DNA from: Aegicerativicinus sediminis
GTDB taxonomy: Bacteria > Bacteroidota > Bacteroidia > Flavobacteriales > Flavobacteriaceae
Assembly (NCBI RefSeq): GCF_015476115.1
Contig: NZ_CP064295.1
Coordinates: forward strand, 4,024,001-4,088,000
Direction of reading: 5' to 3'
Length of the DNA: 64,000 bases
In this document: positions 1-8,740 of the stretch, piece after piece
Layout: every line of letters starts with the position of its first letter
Numbering within the stretch: the first letter of the stretch is position 1
Notes under the pieces: model-generated
Databases searched by the model: none
What the model saw: only the letters and a program-made list of their open reading frames with translations
Told to the model about the DNA's origin: nothing
Translations under genes and position numbers: made by a program

Positions 1-1099
1 CCCCAGAATAAACTCCCCTCTTTGTCTCTTCCAATTCTTCAATAATTTTCATAGCAGAAATTTTTGGTGCACCGGTCATACTTCCCATAGGGAAGGTGGA
101 TTCAATAATATCTATTGGATCTATAGTATTGGGAACTTTAGATGTGACAGTAGAAATTAACTGATGAACCTGCTTAAAGGAATAAACTTCACATAATTCT
201 TCTACCTGAACCGTTCCTTTTATAGCCGTATGAGCTAAATCATTCCTAACCAAATCTACAATCATTATATTTTCGCTCAATTCTTTAGGGTTTGTTTTTA
301 AATTCATCTGTAGTTGGATATCCTCATTTTCGTTAGCAGATCGAGGAGCAGTACCCTTAATTGGCTGAGAAATTACTTTTTCACCAATTTTCTTAAGATA
401 GCGTTCAGGGGAAGCCGATATTACGAATTTGTCTTTTACTTTTAAAAAAGAAGCGAATGGTGTTTTTGAAATATCATTTAATGAAAAATAAGCATGAACA
501 GCATCTAATTCTACCCCATCTGAGTAAAATTCCTGACAAAAATTAGCCTCGTAAATATCACCTCTATGAATATGCGCCAACATGCTTTCAACCTTTTGAA
601 GATATGAATCTTTATGAATGCGTAATTTTATTTTAATCTGCTCATCTAAGCAAAAGCTGGGTATGACAGTTTGTAAAATTGAATTAAAATCATGGGTTAT
701 ATCTGTATCATGGACGGTTAAATATTGAAATTCTATTTGTTCCTTCGAAAGGAAAATCAATTTCTTTGGTTGGAAAAAAAAGATATCGGGGAAATTAAGT
801 CCATCATAATTATCAGAAACCAAATTTTCAATATCATTTTTCAGATCATAACCTAAATATCCTATAATGAAGTCATTAACCTCTTTCCTGAAATTTCTTA
901 GCTTATTAAAAGCCTCCTTAAAGTCACCGCTAAATATGGTGTTTGCCCCAACAGCCAATATTGCTTCATAACTACTATAAGGTTGCTGGTATTGGTTGGA
1001 ATCTAACAAAACACAAAAATCATCCCCGGCTCCCCAATAGAGCAACTTTTGCTTTATTGTTTCAGGCTGCTCAATTTTAAAAGTTTTACTTATTCTCAA
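1..1099 (-). CDS. pabB: Chorismate-binding enzyme, aminodeoxychorismate synthase component I-like (C-terminus off window)
   Basis: This open frame runs off the left edge and lacks roughly the last 60-70 residues. The visible ~366 codons show the chorismate-binding (anthranilate synthase I/PabB) fold: IKGTAPR, ELSENIMIVDLVRNDL and FPMGSMTGAPK are the family's conserved active-site segments. It would make 4-amino-4-deoxychorismate for folate synthesis. The compact size and lack of a long TrpE-type N-terminal domain favour PabB over TrpE, but the Trp-binding region cannot be judged with certainty. An in-frame stop lies at 1118-1120 and no ATG follows it, so TTG at 1099 is the likely start. It is divergent from the TPR lipoprotein at 1272. 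Confidence 0.85.
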   Translation of the reverse strand, partial: MRISKTFKIEQPETIKQKLLYWGAGDDFCVLLDSNQYQQPYSSYEAILAVGANTIFSGDFKEAFNKLRNFRKEVNDFIIGYLGYDLKNDIENLVSDNYDGLNFPDIFFFQPKKLIFLSKEQIEFQYLTVHDTDITHDFNSILQTVIPSFCLDEQIKIKLRIHKDSYLQKVESMLAHIHRGDIYEANFCQEFYSDGVELDAVHAYFSLNDISKTPFASFLKVKDKFVISASPERYLKKIGEKVISQPIKGTAPRSANENEDIQLQMNLKTNPKELSENIMIVDLVRNDLAHTAIKGTVQVEELCEVYSFKQVHQLISTVTSKVPNTIDPIDIIESTFPMGSMTGAPKISAMKIIEELEETKRGVYSG

Positions 1100-1271
1100 G
1101 GTTGAAAATTGAATGATTTAAAAGTATTAAGATTATATCATTTGAAGAAGAAGATTTTTAGACGACCCGAATACAATCATTTAAAAATTCCTTTAAAAAA
1201 TTGAATTTCAACCTACTAATGAGTACTAGTTAGGATTTTTTATAACTTTAATACTTCAATCTAACAGCCTT

Positions 1272-2993
1272 ATGAAATTATATCCCCTATTCGCCTTTTT
1301 GGCAATTATCCTTATTTCTTGTAAATCTAATGAAAAGGAAAGCCAACCAACAATTGAAACCCCTCCTGAACCCTCGCTAGGTTGTGTTCCAGCGGTTACC
1401 GATGCCGAGTGGTATAAAATTGATAATAAGGCGCCATTATTAGATGGTATGGACGTTATCGAATATCCCATCACCACCAATGATACTTTAGCCCAGGCAT
1501 ATTTTAATCAAGGTTTGGCGTTGGCGTATGGCTTTAATCATGCAGAAGCAGCACGTTCTTTTTATTATGCCACAAAATTAGACCCTGAATGTTCAATGTG
1601 TTTTTTCGGTTACGCCTATGTTCTAGGACCTAATTATAATGCCGGGATGGAAGAAGACAATTATGAACGTGCCTATGAAGCAATTCAAAAAGCGAAATCT
1701 TTAGGTAAAAATGCAACCAAAAAAGAGCAGGAATTTATAAATGCCTTAGCCGTGAGGTATGTGGCCGAACCTCCTGAAGATAGAATGTATTTAGACGTTA
1801 ATTATTCTAAGGCCATGAAAGATTTATTTAACCAATACCCAGATGATTCGGAGATTAGTACGTTATATGCTGAATCGATTATGAATTTACATCCTTGGGA
1901 TTTGTATGACAAAGATGGATTAGCTAAGGAATGGACACCAGAAATTGTTGAACTTTTGGAAAGATTAATCACAATGAATCCAAATCATCCCGGGGCACAT
2001 CATTTTTATATACATGCCACAGAAGCTTCCAATGAACCCGAATTGGCCAATGAGTCGGCTAAAGTTTTTGACGATGGCTTAGTTCCAGGCTCTGGTCATT
2101 TACTCCACATGCCTTCCCATACCTACATAAGAACAGGCGAATACCATAAGGGAACTGTATCTAATATTGCAGCTGTTAAAGCAGATAGTACCTATGTAAC
2201 CCTTTGTCATGCCCAAGGAGCCTACCCTCTTGCCTATTATCCACACAATTATCACTTTATGGCGGCAACAGCGACCTTAGAAGGAAATAAAAAATATGCC
2301 ATACTTGGCGCAAAGAAAGTTTCTGATCATGTTCATCCAACAATCATGCAAGACCCTCGCTGGGGTACTCTCCAACATTATTATACAATTCCTTATTATG
2401 TTGCAGTAAAATTCGGTCAATGGGATTCTATTCTAAAAATGGACATGCCCAGTTATAATTTGCCATATCCATTAGCCATAAAATCTTATGCGGAAGGAAT
2501 GGCATACCTCAAAACAGGTAATTTGGAAATGGCGGAAAAGAAATTAGCTGACATAGATTCTATCTCAGGGTTGGCAGAACTAAAGGATATAACAGTATGG
2601 GAAATAAATAATGTGTCTGATCTTGTGAACATTTCCAAAAAGGTATTGAAAGCTGAAATTTTGGCAAGTGGAGGAAAATTTGAAGAAAGTATATCCTTAT
2701 TTATGGAAGCTATTTCAATGGAAGACACCTTAAATTACAACGAACCTCCAGATTGGTTTTTTTCAGTAAGACATCATTTGGGAGCCATTCAACTTAAAGC
2801 CAGTAAGTTTAAAGAAGCGATTAAAACCTACAATGAGGACCTTGCAATTTATCCAAAAAACGGTTGGGCATTAGTAGGTCTTAAAAATGCCTACGAACAT
2901 TTGGGAAAAATACAAGAGAAAGAAAAAGTGGAAGCTCAATTAAAGGAGGCCTTTGCATTTGCAGATACCCCAATTGAAGCTTCCACCTTTTGA
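1272..2993 (+). CDS. TPR lipoprotein with conserved Cys/His motifs
   Basis: A 573-residue exported protein with a lipoprotein signal (MKLYPLF...LISC, acylated Cys17). The body is helical and TPR-like throughout, with clear repeats near residues 75-125 and at the C-terminus (about 520-560). It carries CSMC at 107-110 followed by a LGPNYN segment, and a dense set of histidines: H239, H243, H244, H248, H276, H279 and H283 (HLLHMPSH). These motifs recur in a widespread family of uncharacterised TPR proteins, to my recollection. The His cluster suggests metal binding or catalysis, which is inference. It converges on lpdA with a 9-bp gap and no terminator hairpin between them. A weak -7-like TAACTTTA precedes it. 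Confidence 0.8.
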   Translation: MKLYPLFAFLAIILISCKSNEKESQPTIETPPEPSLGCVPAVTDAEWYKIDNKAPLLDGMDVIEYPITTNDTLAQAYFNQGLALAYGFNHAEAARSFYYATKLDPECSMCFFGYAYVLGPNYNAGMEEDNYERAYEAIQKAKSLGKNATKKEQEFINALAVRYVAEPPEDRMYLDVNYSKAMKDLFNQYPDDSEISTLYAESIMNLHPWDLYDKDGLAKEWTPEIVELLERLITMNPNHPGAHHFYIHATEASNEPELANESAKVFDDGLVPGSGHLLHMPSHTYIRTGEYHKGTVSNIAAVKADSTYVTLCHAQGAYPLAYYPHNYHFMAATATLEGNKKYAILGAKKVSDHVHPTIMQDPRWGTLQHYYTIPYYVAVKFGQWDSILKMDMPSYNLPYPLAIKSYAEGMAYLKTGNLEMAEKKLADIDSISGLAELKDITVWEINNVSDLVNISKKVLKAEILASGGKFEESISLFMEAISMEDTLNYNEPPDWFFSVRHHLGAIQLKASKFKEAIKTYNEDLAIYPKNGWALVGLKNAYEHLGKIQEKEKVEAQLKEAFAFADTPIEASTF

Positions 2994-3002
2994 TATGTTG
3001 GG

Positions 3003-4403
3003 TTAGATATGAAGCGCTCTATCTTCGGTCGCCGCTAATGCGGCTTCCTTAATAGCCTCAGCAAATGTTGGGTGGGCATGTGACATGCGCGCAATATCTT
3101 CTGCACTAGCCCTATATTCCATAGCTACCACAGCCTCGGCAATCAAATCTGCTGCTCTTGCACCAATCATATGCACTCCTAAAATTTCATCAGTTTTTTC
3201 GTCTGCCAATATCTTGATGAATCCATCCAAATCCATACTGGCTCTACTTCTTCCCAACGCACGCATCGGGAATTGGCCTGTTTTAAAAACAATGCCTTTT
3301 TCCTTAAGCTGTTCTTCAGTTTGTCCGACAAAAGCAACCTCTGGCCAGGTATAAACTACCCCAGGGATTAAATTATAATCTATATGAGGCTTTTGTCCCG
3401 CTATGATTTCTGCAACCAAAACACCTTCTTCGGAGGCTTTATGTGCTAACATTGCTCCCTTTACAACATCACCAATCGCATAAATATTAGAGGCAGATGT
3501 TTGGAGGTGACTATTTACTTCAATTCGGCCTCTATCGTCTAATTTCACACCAGCTGCTTCAACATTTAATCCATCTGTATATGGACGTCTTCCAACAGAA
3601 ACTAGGCAATAGTCCCCCTTAAATTCAACCTCTTCTCCTTTCTTGTTATCTGCCTTTACAACTACTTCATCACCCTTGCGATCAACAGATTTTACTTTAT
3701 GTGATACATTAAGAGCAAACTTCTGTTTTTTAAGAACCTTGGTTAATTCTTTAGAAAGTCCTGCATCCATAGTTGGAATAATACGATCCATGTATTCAAC
3801 AACTGTAACGTCAGAACCCAATCTTTTATATACCTGCCCTAATTCTAGACCAATTACACCTCCACCAATTACCAATAAATGTTTAGGTATCTCCTTTAGA
3901 TTCAAGGCTTCCGTGGAAGTAATTATGCGTTCCTTATCTATTTTGATAAAAGGTAAGCTAGATGGCTTACTACCAGTGGCTATTATTACCTTTTTAGCTT
4001 CAATTTCTTCCTTCTCCTCTCCATTGATAATAATATGAGTTGCATCTTTAAAAGAACCTACACCTCGGTAAACATCAATTTTATTTTTATTCATCAAGAA
4101 ATCGATACCAGAGGTTGTTTGATCAACAACAGCTTGTTTCCGTGCAATCATCTTTTCAAGATTCACCTTTACCTCACCAGGGATTTCAATACCATGCTCA
4201 TCAAAATGACGAACAGCATCTTCATAATGGTGTGAAGAGTCTAATAATGCTTTACTAGGAATACATCCCACATTCAAACAAGTTCCCCCAAGTGTATTGT
4301 ATTTCTCTATTATGGCAGTTTTCATACCAAGTTGTGAGCATCTAATTGCTGCAACATAACCACCAGGTCCTGAGCCAATAACGGCTACATCATATGATTT
4401 CAT
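3003..4403 (-). CDS. lpdA: Dihydrolipoyl dehydrogenase (E3)
   Basis: Reoxidises dihydrolipoamide to lipoamide with FAD and NAD+ as the E3 subunit of pyruvate, 2-oxoglutarate or branched-chain 2-oxoacid dehydrogenase complexes, or of glycine cleavage. The 466 residues match the family's usual length. Visible features are the FAD site GSGPGGY (about 11-17), the redox disulfide GGTCLNVGC (C42/C47), the NAD site GGGVIGLELG (about 180-189), the second FAD motif IYAIGDV, and the C-terminal HPTFAE with the catalytic H444/E449 pair. No E1/E2 genes are adjacent, so this is a free-standing E3. Its promoter (4460-4489) is one of the two best in the window. Confidence 0.97.
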   Translation of the reverse strand: MKSYDVAVIGSGPGGYVAAIRCSQLGMKTAIIEKYNTLGGTCLNVGCIPSKALLDSSHHYEDAVRHFDEHGIEIPGEVKVNLEKMIARKQAVVDQTTSGIDFLMNKNKIDVYRGVGSFKDATHIIINGEEKEEIEAKKVIIATGSKPSSLPFIKIDKERIITSTEALNLKEIPKHLLVIGGGVIGLELGQVYKRLGSDVTVVEYMDRIIPTMDAGLSKELTKVLKKQKFALNVSHKVKSVDRKGDEVVVKADNKKGEEVEFKGDYCLVSVGRRPYTDGLNVEAAGVKLDDRGRIEVNSHLQTSASNIYAIGDVVKGAMLAHKASEEGVLVAEIIAGQKPHIDYNLIPGVVYTWPEVAFVGQTEEQLKEKGIVFKTGQFPMRALGRSRASMDLDGFIKILADEKTDEILGVHMIGARAADLIAEAVVAMEYRASAEDIARMSHAHPTFAEAIKEAALAATEDRALHI

Positions 4404-4459
4404 AAATGAAGTATTCTAAATTTAAATTTCACCCGCAATTGGGCCTTAAAAATTACACG

Positions 4460-4489
4460 CAAAAATACGAATGTTTATTGGTAGGACAA
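4460..4489 (-). promoter_or_regulatory. Promoter of lpdA
   Basis: On the minus strand TTG (4489-4487) is followed after exactly 19 nt by TATTTTTG (4467-4460). This matches the Bacteroidetes housekeeping promoter, -33 TTG/TTTG and -7 TAnnTTTG. Transcription should begin near 4454, giving a leader of about 50 nt. Confidence 0.75.
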
Positions 4490-4528
4490 GACCAATTTCC
4501 ACCTATCGAGCAGCTTTCGAAAGATTTT

Positions 4529-5155
4529 CTATACTGAAAAGCCCATCAATTTTCCGAGCCCTACGATGATTACCCAACCGCCATAAAATATATGTTCTAC
4601 TGCGACCAAAAAAGTTGAGCGGTATTTTTTATAGGTAAGAGCAAATAAAACACCACCAATAAATGTGACTAATAAAACCAAAAAGTTTTTAAAAAGTAAA
4701 TGAGCAAGTGAGAATAATATTGCGTTAATAAGAATCATATAATTTGAATCCTTAAAATATCGTTCATAACGATTAAAGAAAAATGTTCTAAATAAAATTT
4801 CTTGAGGGTAGGCCGAAAAGATTGCGTATAAACTTAAAATCAGTAATAGACTCAAAGTATTATTAAGTGCCAAATCGAACAATAAGTTGGGGCCGATAAG
4901 ATATACATAGAGTACGGTAATGGGAATTATAACCCCTAATTTAATAATGGTTTCCTTAAAGAATAAAAACCACCTTACCCTGGGAGATAATTTAATCTTA
5001 ATTTTTTCAATGCGAAAAAGAATAAAACAAACGTAGAGAAAACCGATTACACCAATACTTATTTTAAGCCAGAATGGGTAAGAAAATGCAAAACTGATAG
5101 GTATAAGGAGAAAAATAATGATAAATTCGGCAAGTTTATAGAGTTTAGAATTCAT
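4529..5155 (-). CDS. CPBP-family intramembrane protease-like protein
   Basis: A 208-residue protein with about six hydrophobic segments. It has the CPBP (Rce1/Abi) motifs: PQEILFR, where the family usually has EExxxR, then FSLAHLLF (motif 2 His) and VEHIFYG (motif 3 His). Family members are membrane glutamic-type proteases, used for CAAX processing in eukaryotes and for bacteriocin maturation or immunity in bacteria. The first, catalytic Glu of motif 1 is Gln here, so activity is uncertain. The gene starts 2 nt after the Lrp-family regulator stops, which suggests one transcript. Confidence 0.8.
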   Translation of the reverse strand: MNSKLYKLAEFIIIFLLIPISFAFSYPFWLKISIGVIGFLYVCFILFRIEKIKIKLSPRVRWFLFFKETIIKLGVIIPITVLYVYLIGPNLLFDLALNNTLSLLLILSLYAIFSAYPQEILFRTFFFNRYERYFKDSNYMILINAILFSLAHLLFKNFLVLLVTFIGGVLFALTYKKYRSTFLVAVEHIFYGGWVIIVGLGKLMGFSV

Positions 5156-5157
5156 CT

Positions 5158-5610
5158 CTACAATGGAATAACTGTACTTTGTTTAACCTCATTTATAACG
5201 AAAGAACTATGTGTGCTCGCTATATGATTAATAGCGGTTAGTTTGTTAATCATAAAGGCACGAAACTCATGCATATCTTTTACCAAGACTTTTAACAAAT
5301 AGTCATAATTTCCACTCGTATGATAGCACTCGAGCACCTCAGGGAGTTTAGAAATTTCATTTTCAAAAGTTACAACATTATTCTGGGAATGCTGCAGCAA
5401 CTTTATCTGACAAAAAACTACAAAATCCCTATTCACCGACTGGGGATCTAGAAGAGCTACATATTTCTTTAAAACGCCATCGTTTTCTAGCTTTCGAATC
5501 CTTTCAAAAACTGCTGTGATTGAAAGCCCTAATTTTAAGGAAAGCTGTTTGTTAGTTTGTTTAGCATTTCTTTGAAGTTCATTCAAAAGCTTAAAATCCA
5601 AAGCGTCCAT
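5158..5610 (-). CDS. Lrp/AsnC family transcriptional regulator
   Basis: A 150-residue Lrp/AsnC protein: N-terminal winged helix-turn-helix (MDALDFKLLNELQRNAK, then LSITAVFERIRKLENDGVLKKY) and a C-terminal RAM ligand-binding domain (ECYHTSGNYDYLLKV, residues about 95-110). The frame is open further upstream from a TTG at 5652, but the ATG at 5610 gives the canonical family N-terminus and length. It is divergent from the methionine-gamma-lyase-like gene, and the shared upstream region holds a perfect Lrp-type palindrome at 5684-5698. It probably controls that gene and itself in response to an amino acid; the ligand cannot be read from the sequence. Confidence 0.93.
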   Translation of the reverse strand: MDALDFKLLNELQRNAKQTNKQLSLKLGLSITAVFERIRKLENDGVLKKYVALLDPQSVNRDFVVFCQIKLLQHSQNNVVTFENEISKLPEVLECYHTSGNYDYLLKVLVKDMHEFRAFMINKLTAINHIASTHSSFVINEVKQSTVIPL

Positions 5611-5683
5611 ACCTAAAATTTTTCTCAATTTACAATCTTTAAAGCATATCAAAAAAATATTTTTTTAATAAATATCATATTAT

Positions 5684-5698
5684 TAGAATATTATTCTA
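5684..5698. promoter_or_regulatory. Predicted Lrp-family operator
   Basis: TAGAATATTATTCTA is a 15-bp perfect inverted repeat (arms TAGAAT/ATTCTA around ATT). It fits every position of the E. coli Lrp SELEX consensus YAGHAWATTWTDCTR. It lies between the lrp-type gene (start 5610) and the PLP-enzyme gene (start 5763), in A/T-tract-rich DNA typical of Lrp sites. Confidence 0.65.
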
Positions 5699-5762
5699 TA
5701 TATAATGTATATGATTGTTTTTAATTCTTAATTTATGGAAATTTGTGTAAAATAATTCCATT

Positions 5763-6983
5763 ATGAAATCAAATAAAGCAGCCAATAACATTCAAGATTT
5801 ACAATATTTTGGAGAATTCGGAGGAGTTAACCCTTCAATATCCGATTCATCAACCTATACCTTTTTATCAGCAAAAACAATGTTCGATACTTTCGAAGGA
5901 AATGCCGACGGTTGTTATCTATACTCAAGACATTCTTCCCCTTCAAATTTATATCTGGGTAAAGCTTTAGCTGCAATGGAAGGTACTGAAGCCGCCACAG
6001 TAACTGCCTCCGGAATGGGGGCCATCACCGCAGCAATAATGCAAATTTGCCAACAAGGTGATCATCTGGTGTGCAGTAGAACCATTTATGGGGGAACCTA
6101 TGCTTACCTCAAAAATTTCCTTCCGAAATTTGGAGTAAAGACAACATTTGTAGATATAACCGACTTGAATGCAGTTGAACATGCCATAACTGACAAAACC
6201 AAATTAATTTATTGTGAATCTGTTAGTAATCCATTATTAGAAGTTGCTGATTTGAGAAGCCTTTCATCAATTTCAAAAAATAGTGGCCTTAAATTAATGG
6301 TAGACAACACTTTTTCACCCCTTTCCATTAACCCTGGAAATTTTGGGGCAGATGTTATCATACACAGCCTAACTAAATTTATTAATGGTACTTCAGATAC
6401 AGTTGCTGGGGTCATCTGTGGCACAAGAGAGTTTATTGATGAATTAAGAAATGTTAATGACGGTGCATGCATGCTACTTGGATCCACAATGGATAGTTTG
6501 AGGTCCGCTTCGGTTTTGAAAAATTTAAGGACTCTACACATCAGAATGATACAGCACAGCAAAAATGCCTCATACTTGGCAGAAAAATTTGAATCTTTAG
6601 GTTTAAAGACAGTTTATCCAGGATTGAAAAGTCACCCATCACACGATTTATTCAAATCTTTAATGAATACAGAATATGGTTTTGGAGGCATGTTAACAAT
6701 CGATGTCGGATCTATTGAAAAGGCAAATGAGCTTATGGAACTCATGCAAGAACGCAACCTAGGATACCTAGCCGTAAGTCTCGGTTTTTACAAAACATTA
6801 TTTAGTGCGCCCGGCACCTCTACTTCTTCTGAAATACCCTTAGAGGAACAAAAATCAATGGGACTGAGTGATGGATTAATACGCTTTTCAATTGGCTTGG
6901 ATGCTGATATTGAACGCACATACAAAACAATGAAAAAATGCATGCTAGATTTGAATATTCTTGAACCGGTAAATTCTTTATAA
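5763..6983 (+). CDS. Cys/Met-metabolism PLP enzyme, methionine gamma-lyase type
   Basis: A 406-residue fold-type I PLP enzyme of the Cys/Met metabolism family. Visible residues: Y54/R56 (YSR), SGMGA (83-87), Y109 in IYGGTYAYL, D181 in VDNTF, and the Schiff-base K205 in HSLTKFINGTSD. The likely reaction is alpha,gamma-elimination of methionine to methanethiol, 2-oxobutyrate and ammonia, though cystathionine gamma-lyase or synthase activity is possible. The Cys that methionine gamma-lyases carry just after the YG pair is Gly here, and RHSSPSN replaces the usual RxxNPT, so substrate assignment is uncertain. It is divergent from the Lrp-like regulator and followed by an NhaC-family transporter, which suggests inducible amino-acid catabolism. 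Confidence 0.82.
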   Translation: MKSNKAANNIQDLQYFGEFGGVNPSISDSSTYTFLSAKTMFDTFEGNADGCYLYSRHSSPSNLYLGKALAAMEGTEAATVTASGMGAITAAIMQICQQGDHLVCSRTIYGGTYAYLKNFLPKFGVKTTFVDITDLNAVEHAITDKTKLIYCESVSNPLLEVADLRSLSSISKNSGLKLMVDNTFSPLSINPGNFGADVIIHSLTKFINGTSDTVAGVICGTREFIDELRNVNDGACMLLGSTMDSLRSASVLKNLRTLHIRMIQHSKNASYLAEKFESLGLKTVYPGLKSHPSHDLFKSLMNTEYGFGGMLTIDVGSIEKANELMELMQERNLGYLAVSLGFYKTLFSAPGTSTSSEIPLEEQKSMGLSDGLIRFSIGLDADIERTYKTMKKCMLDLNILEPVNSL

Positions 6984-7059
6984 ATATAATTTGATTTTCA
7001 ATTGGTTATCCCGGTATAGTGAAAGCACTGAAGTCTTTCATTTGCACAAGCCTGTGTAA

Positions 7060-7077
7060 AATTGTAACATTACAATT
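7060..7077. repeat. Inverted repeat upstream of the NhaC-family gene
   Basis: AATTGTAA-CA-TTACAATT has two perfect 8-bp arms separated by 2 nt. It ends 21 nt before the transporter ATG. It could be an operator or a small hairpin in the leader. It does not match the Lrp consensus. Confidence 0.5.
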
Positions 7078-7098
7078 CTAAACATTTAAACCGCTTAG

Positions 7099-8601
7099 AT
7101 GGAAAGCCAAGACATCAAACCAAGACATCCTGAAGACGAACACATTGTAGAGAATAAAGAATTAAATATTTGGGAAGCTCTGATCCCAGTATTTGCTCTA
7201 ATTGCAATGTTATTTTATAATGTTTTCTTCGTTTACGGCGATGATGCCTTGGGAGGCAGTAACCAATTTATTTTATTGTTAGGTGCGGCGGTTGCTGCAA
7301 TTGTTGGCTTTTTTAATAAAGTTTCTTATGAGCAAATGCTTGAAGAAGTGGCAGAAAATATAAAGTCCACTTCTGGCGCCATATTAATCTTATTAATGGT
7401 TGGGGCTCTAGCCGGAACTTGGTTGATAAGCGGAATCATTCCTTCGATGATTTATTATGGCTTACAAATTTTAAATCCAACTATATTTTTGGCAGCCTGC
7501 GTTGTTATTTGTGCCATTATTTCTATTGCAACCGGAAGTAGCTGGACCACTTCTGCAACTGTCGGTATTGCATTAATAGGTATAGGTAATACACTAGGGA
7601 TATCTGCCGGCATGACGGCTGGGGCTGTACTATCTGGAGCTTATTTCGGGGATAAGATGTCTCCTTTAAGCGATACGACTAATTTAGCCCCTGCTATGGC
7701 AGGAGCCGGACTATTTGAACATATTAGATATATGTCTTTAACTACAGTTCCAACTATAGCGGTTACATTAATCGTTTTTATAATTATCGGTTTAAATTTA
7801 GATGTGCAGGGTACAGCCAATATCTCGGATAAATTAGCAGCAATTGATGGTTCTTTTAATATTTCACCATGGCTATTTTTAGTACCTATAGCAGTTATTT
7901 TAATGATTATTAAAAAAACTTCTCCCCTTATAGCTCTTTTGATAGGAACTTTGTTAGGGGGGGTCGCAGCTCTTATCGCACAGCCTGAAATTGTAACTAG
8001 TATTTCAGGAGAGGAAGCTTTAACCTTTAATTCAGCATACAAAGGAATCATGGATGCCATTACTGTTGGCGGTTCAGTCGAAACCAGCAGTGCCGAATTA
8101 AATGATTTATTTAGTTCTTCCGGAATGGAAGGAATGCTTGGTACAATTTGGCTAATTATTTGCGCCATGGTTTTTGGCGGTGTTATGGACGCAATCGGTG
8201 CTTTAGCAAGAATTAGCAAGGCATTACTAAGCTTAGCTTCTTCAACATTTGGACTTTTCGCAAGTACCGTAGCTAGTTGTTTAGCACTTAATGCAACAGC
8301 CTCTGATCAATATTTAGCGATTGTAGTGCCCGGCAAAATGTTTAAAAAAGCATATGATGACAAAGGGTTGGCACCTGTTAATCTCAGTAGAACATTGGAG
8401 GATTCGGGTACTGTAACTTCAACCCTAGTCCCATGGAATACCTGTGGAGCATATCAAAGCGGAGTATTGGGGGTTAGTGTTGCTGATTATTTTATTTATG
8501 CAATTTTTAACTGGTTAAGCCCATTTATGACATTAACCTTTGCTGCATTTAGAATAAAAATTAAACAAGTGACAAATTCATTTGGATCTAAAGTTGCCTA
8601 A
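7099..8601 (+). CDS. NhaC-family Na+/H+ antiporter
   Basis: A 500-residue membrane protein with about 11-12 transmembrane segments after a charged ~25-residue cytoplasmic N-terminus. NhaC hallmarks include ATGSSWTTSATVG, GDKMSPLSDTTNLAPAMAG and the late SRTLEDSGTVTSTLVPWNTCG. Family members exchange Na+ for H+ or couple ion exchange to organic solutes (MleN; MetT-type methionine carriers are in the same superfamily). It lies 115 bp downstream of the PLP-enzyme gene in the same direction, so amino-acid or product transport linked to that enzyme is a fair inference. No strong hairpin follows until 8825. Confidence 0.9.
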   Translation: MESQDIKPRHPEDEHIVENKELNIWEALIPVFALIAMLFYNVFFVYGDDALGGSNQFILLLGAAVAAIVGFFNKVSYEQMLEEVAENIKSTSGAILILLMVGALAGTWLISGIIPSMIYYGLQILNPTIFLAACVVICAIISIATGSSWTTSATVGIALIGIGNTLGISAGMTAGAVLSGAYFGDKMSPLSDTTNLAPAMAGAGLFEHIRYMSLTTVPTIAVTLIVFIIIGLNLDVQGTANISDKLAAIDGSFNISPWLFLVPIAVILMIIKKTSPLIALLIGTLLGGVAALIAQPEIVTSISGEEALTFNSAYKGIMDAITVGGSVETSSAELNDLFSSSGMEGMLGTIWLIICAMVFGGVMDAIGALARISKALLSLASSTFGLFASTVASCLALNATASDQYLAIVVPGKMFKKAYDDKGLAPVNLSRTLEDSGTVTSTLVPWNTCGAYQSGVLGVSVADYFIYAIFNWLSPFMTLTFAAFRIKIKQVTNSFGSKVA

Positions 8602-8740
8602 ATTGAGAATTCGTCAATTTAAACCAATTGATATTTTAAATATGTAAAATAGAGGGGGTTAATTTTTAGTCTATAAGGAAATTCTATAAATGAATAAAAG
8701 AATGGAATAATGGGCTACAATTTTAATTACTTAAAACCGT

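Noticed and set aside
1216-1233. Imperfect palindrome CTAATGAGTACTAGTTAG between pabB and the TPR gene
   Set aside because: Only a 6-bp perfect core and two 4-bp arms with mismatches; too weak to call an operator.
7641-8219. 192-codon ORF on the minus strand inside the NhaC-family gene
   Set aside because: Antisense shadow of a well-supported transporter; its sequence has no family character.
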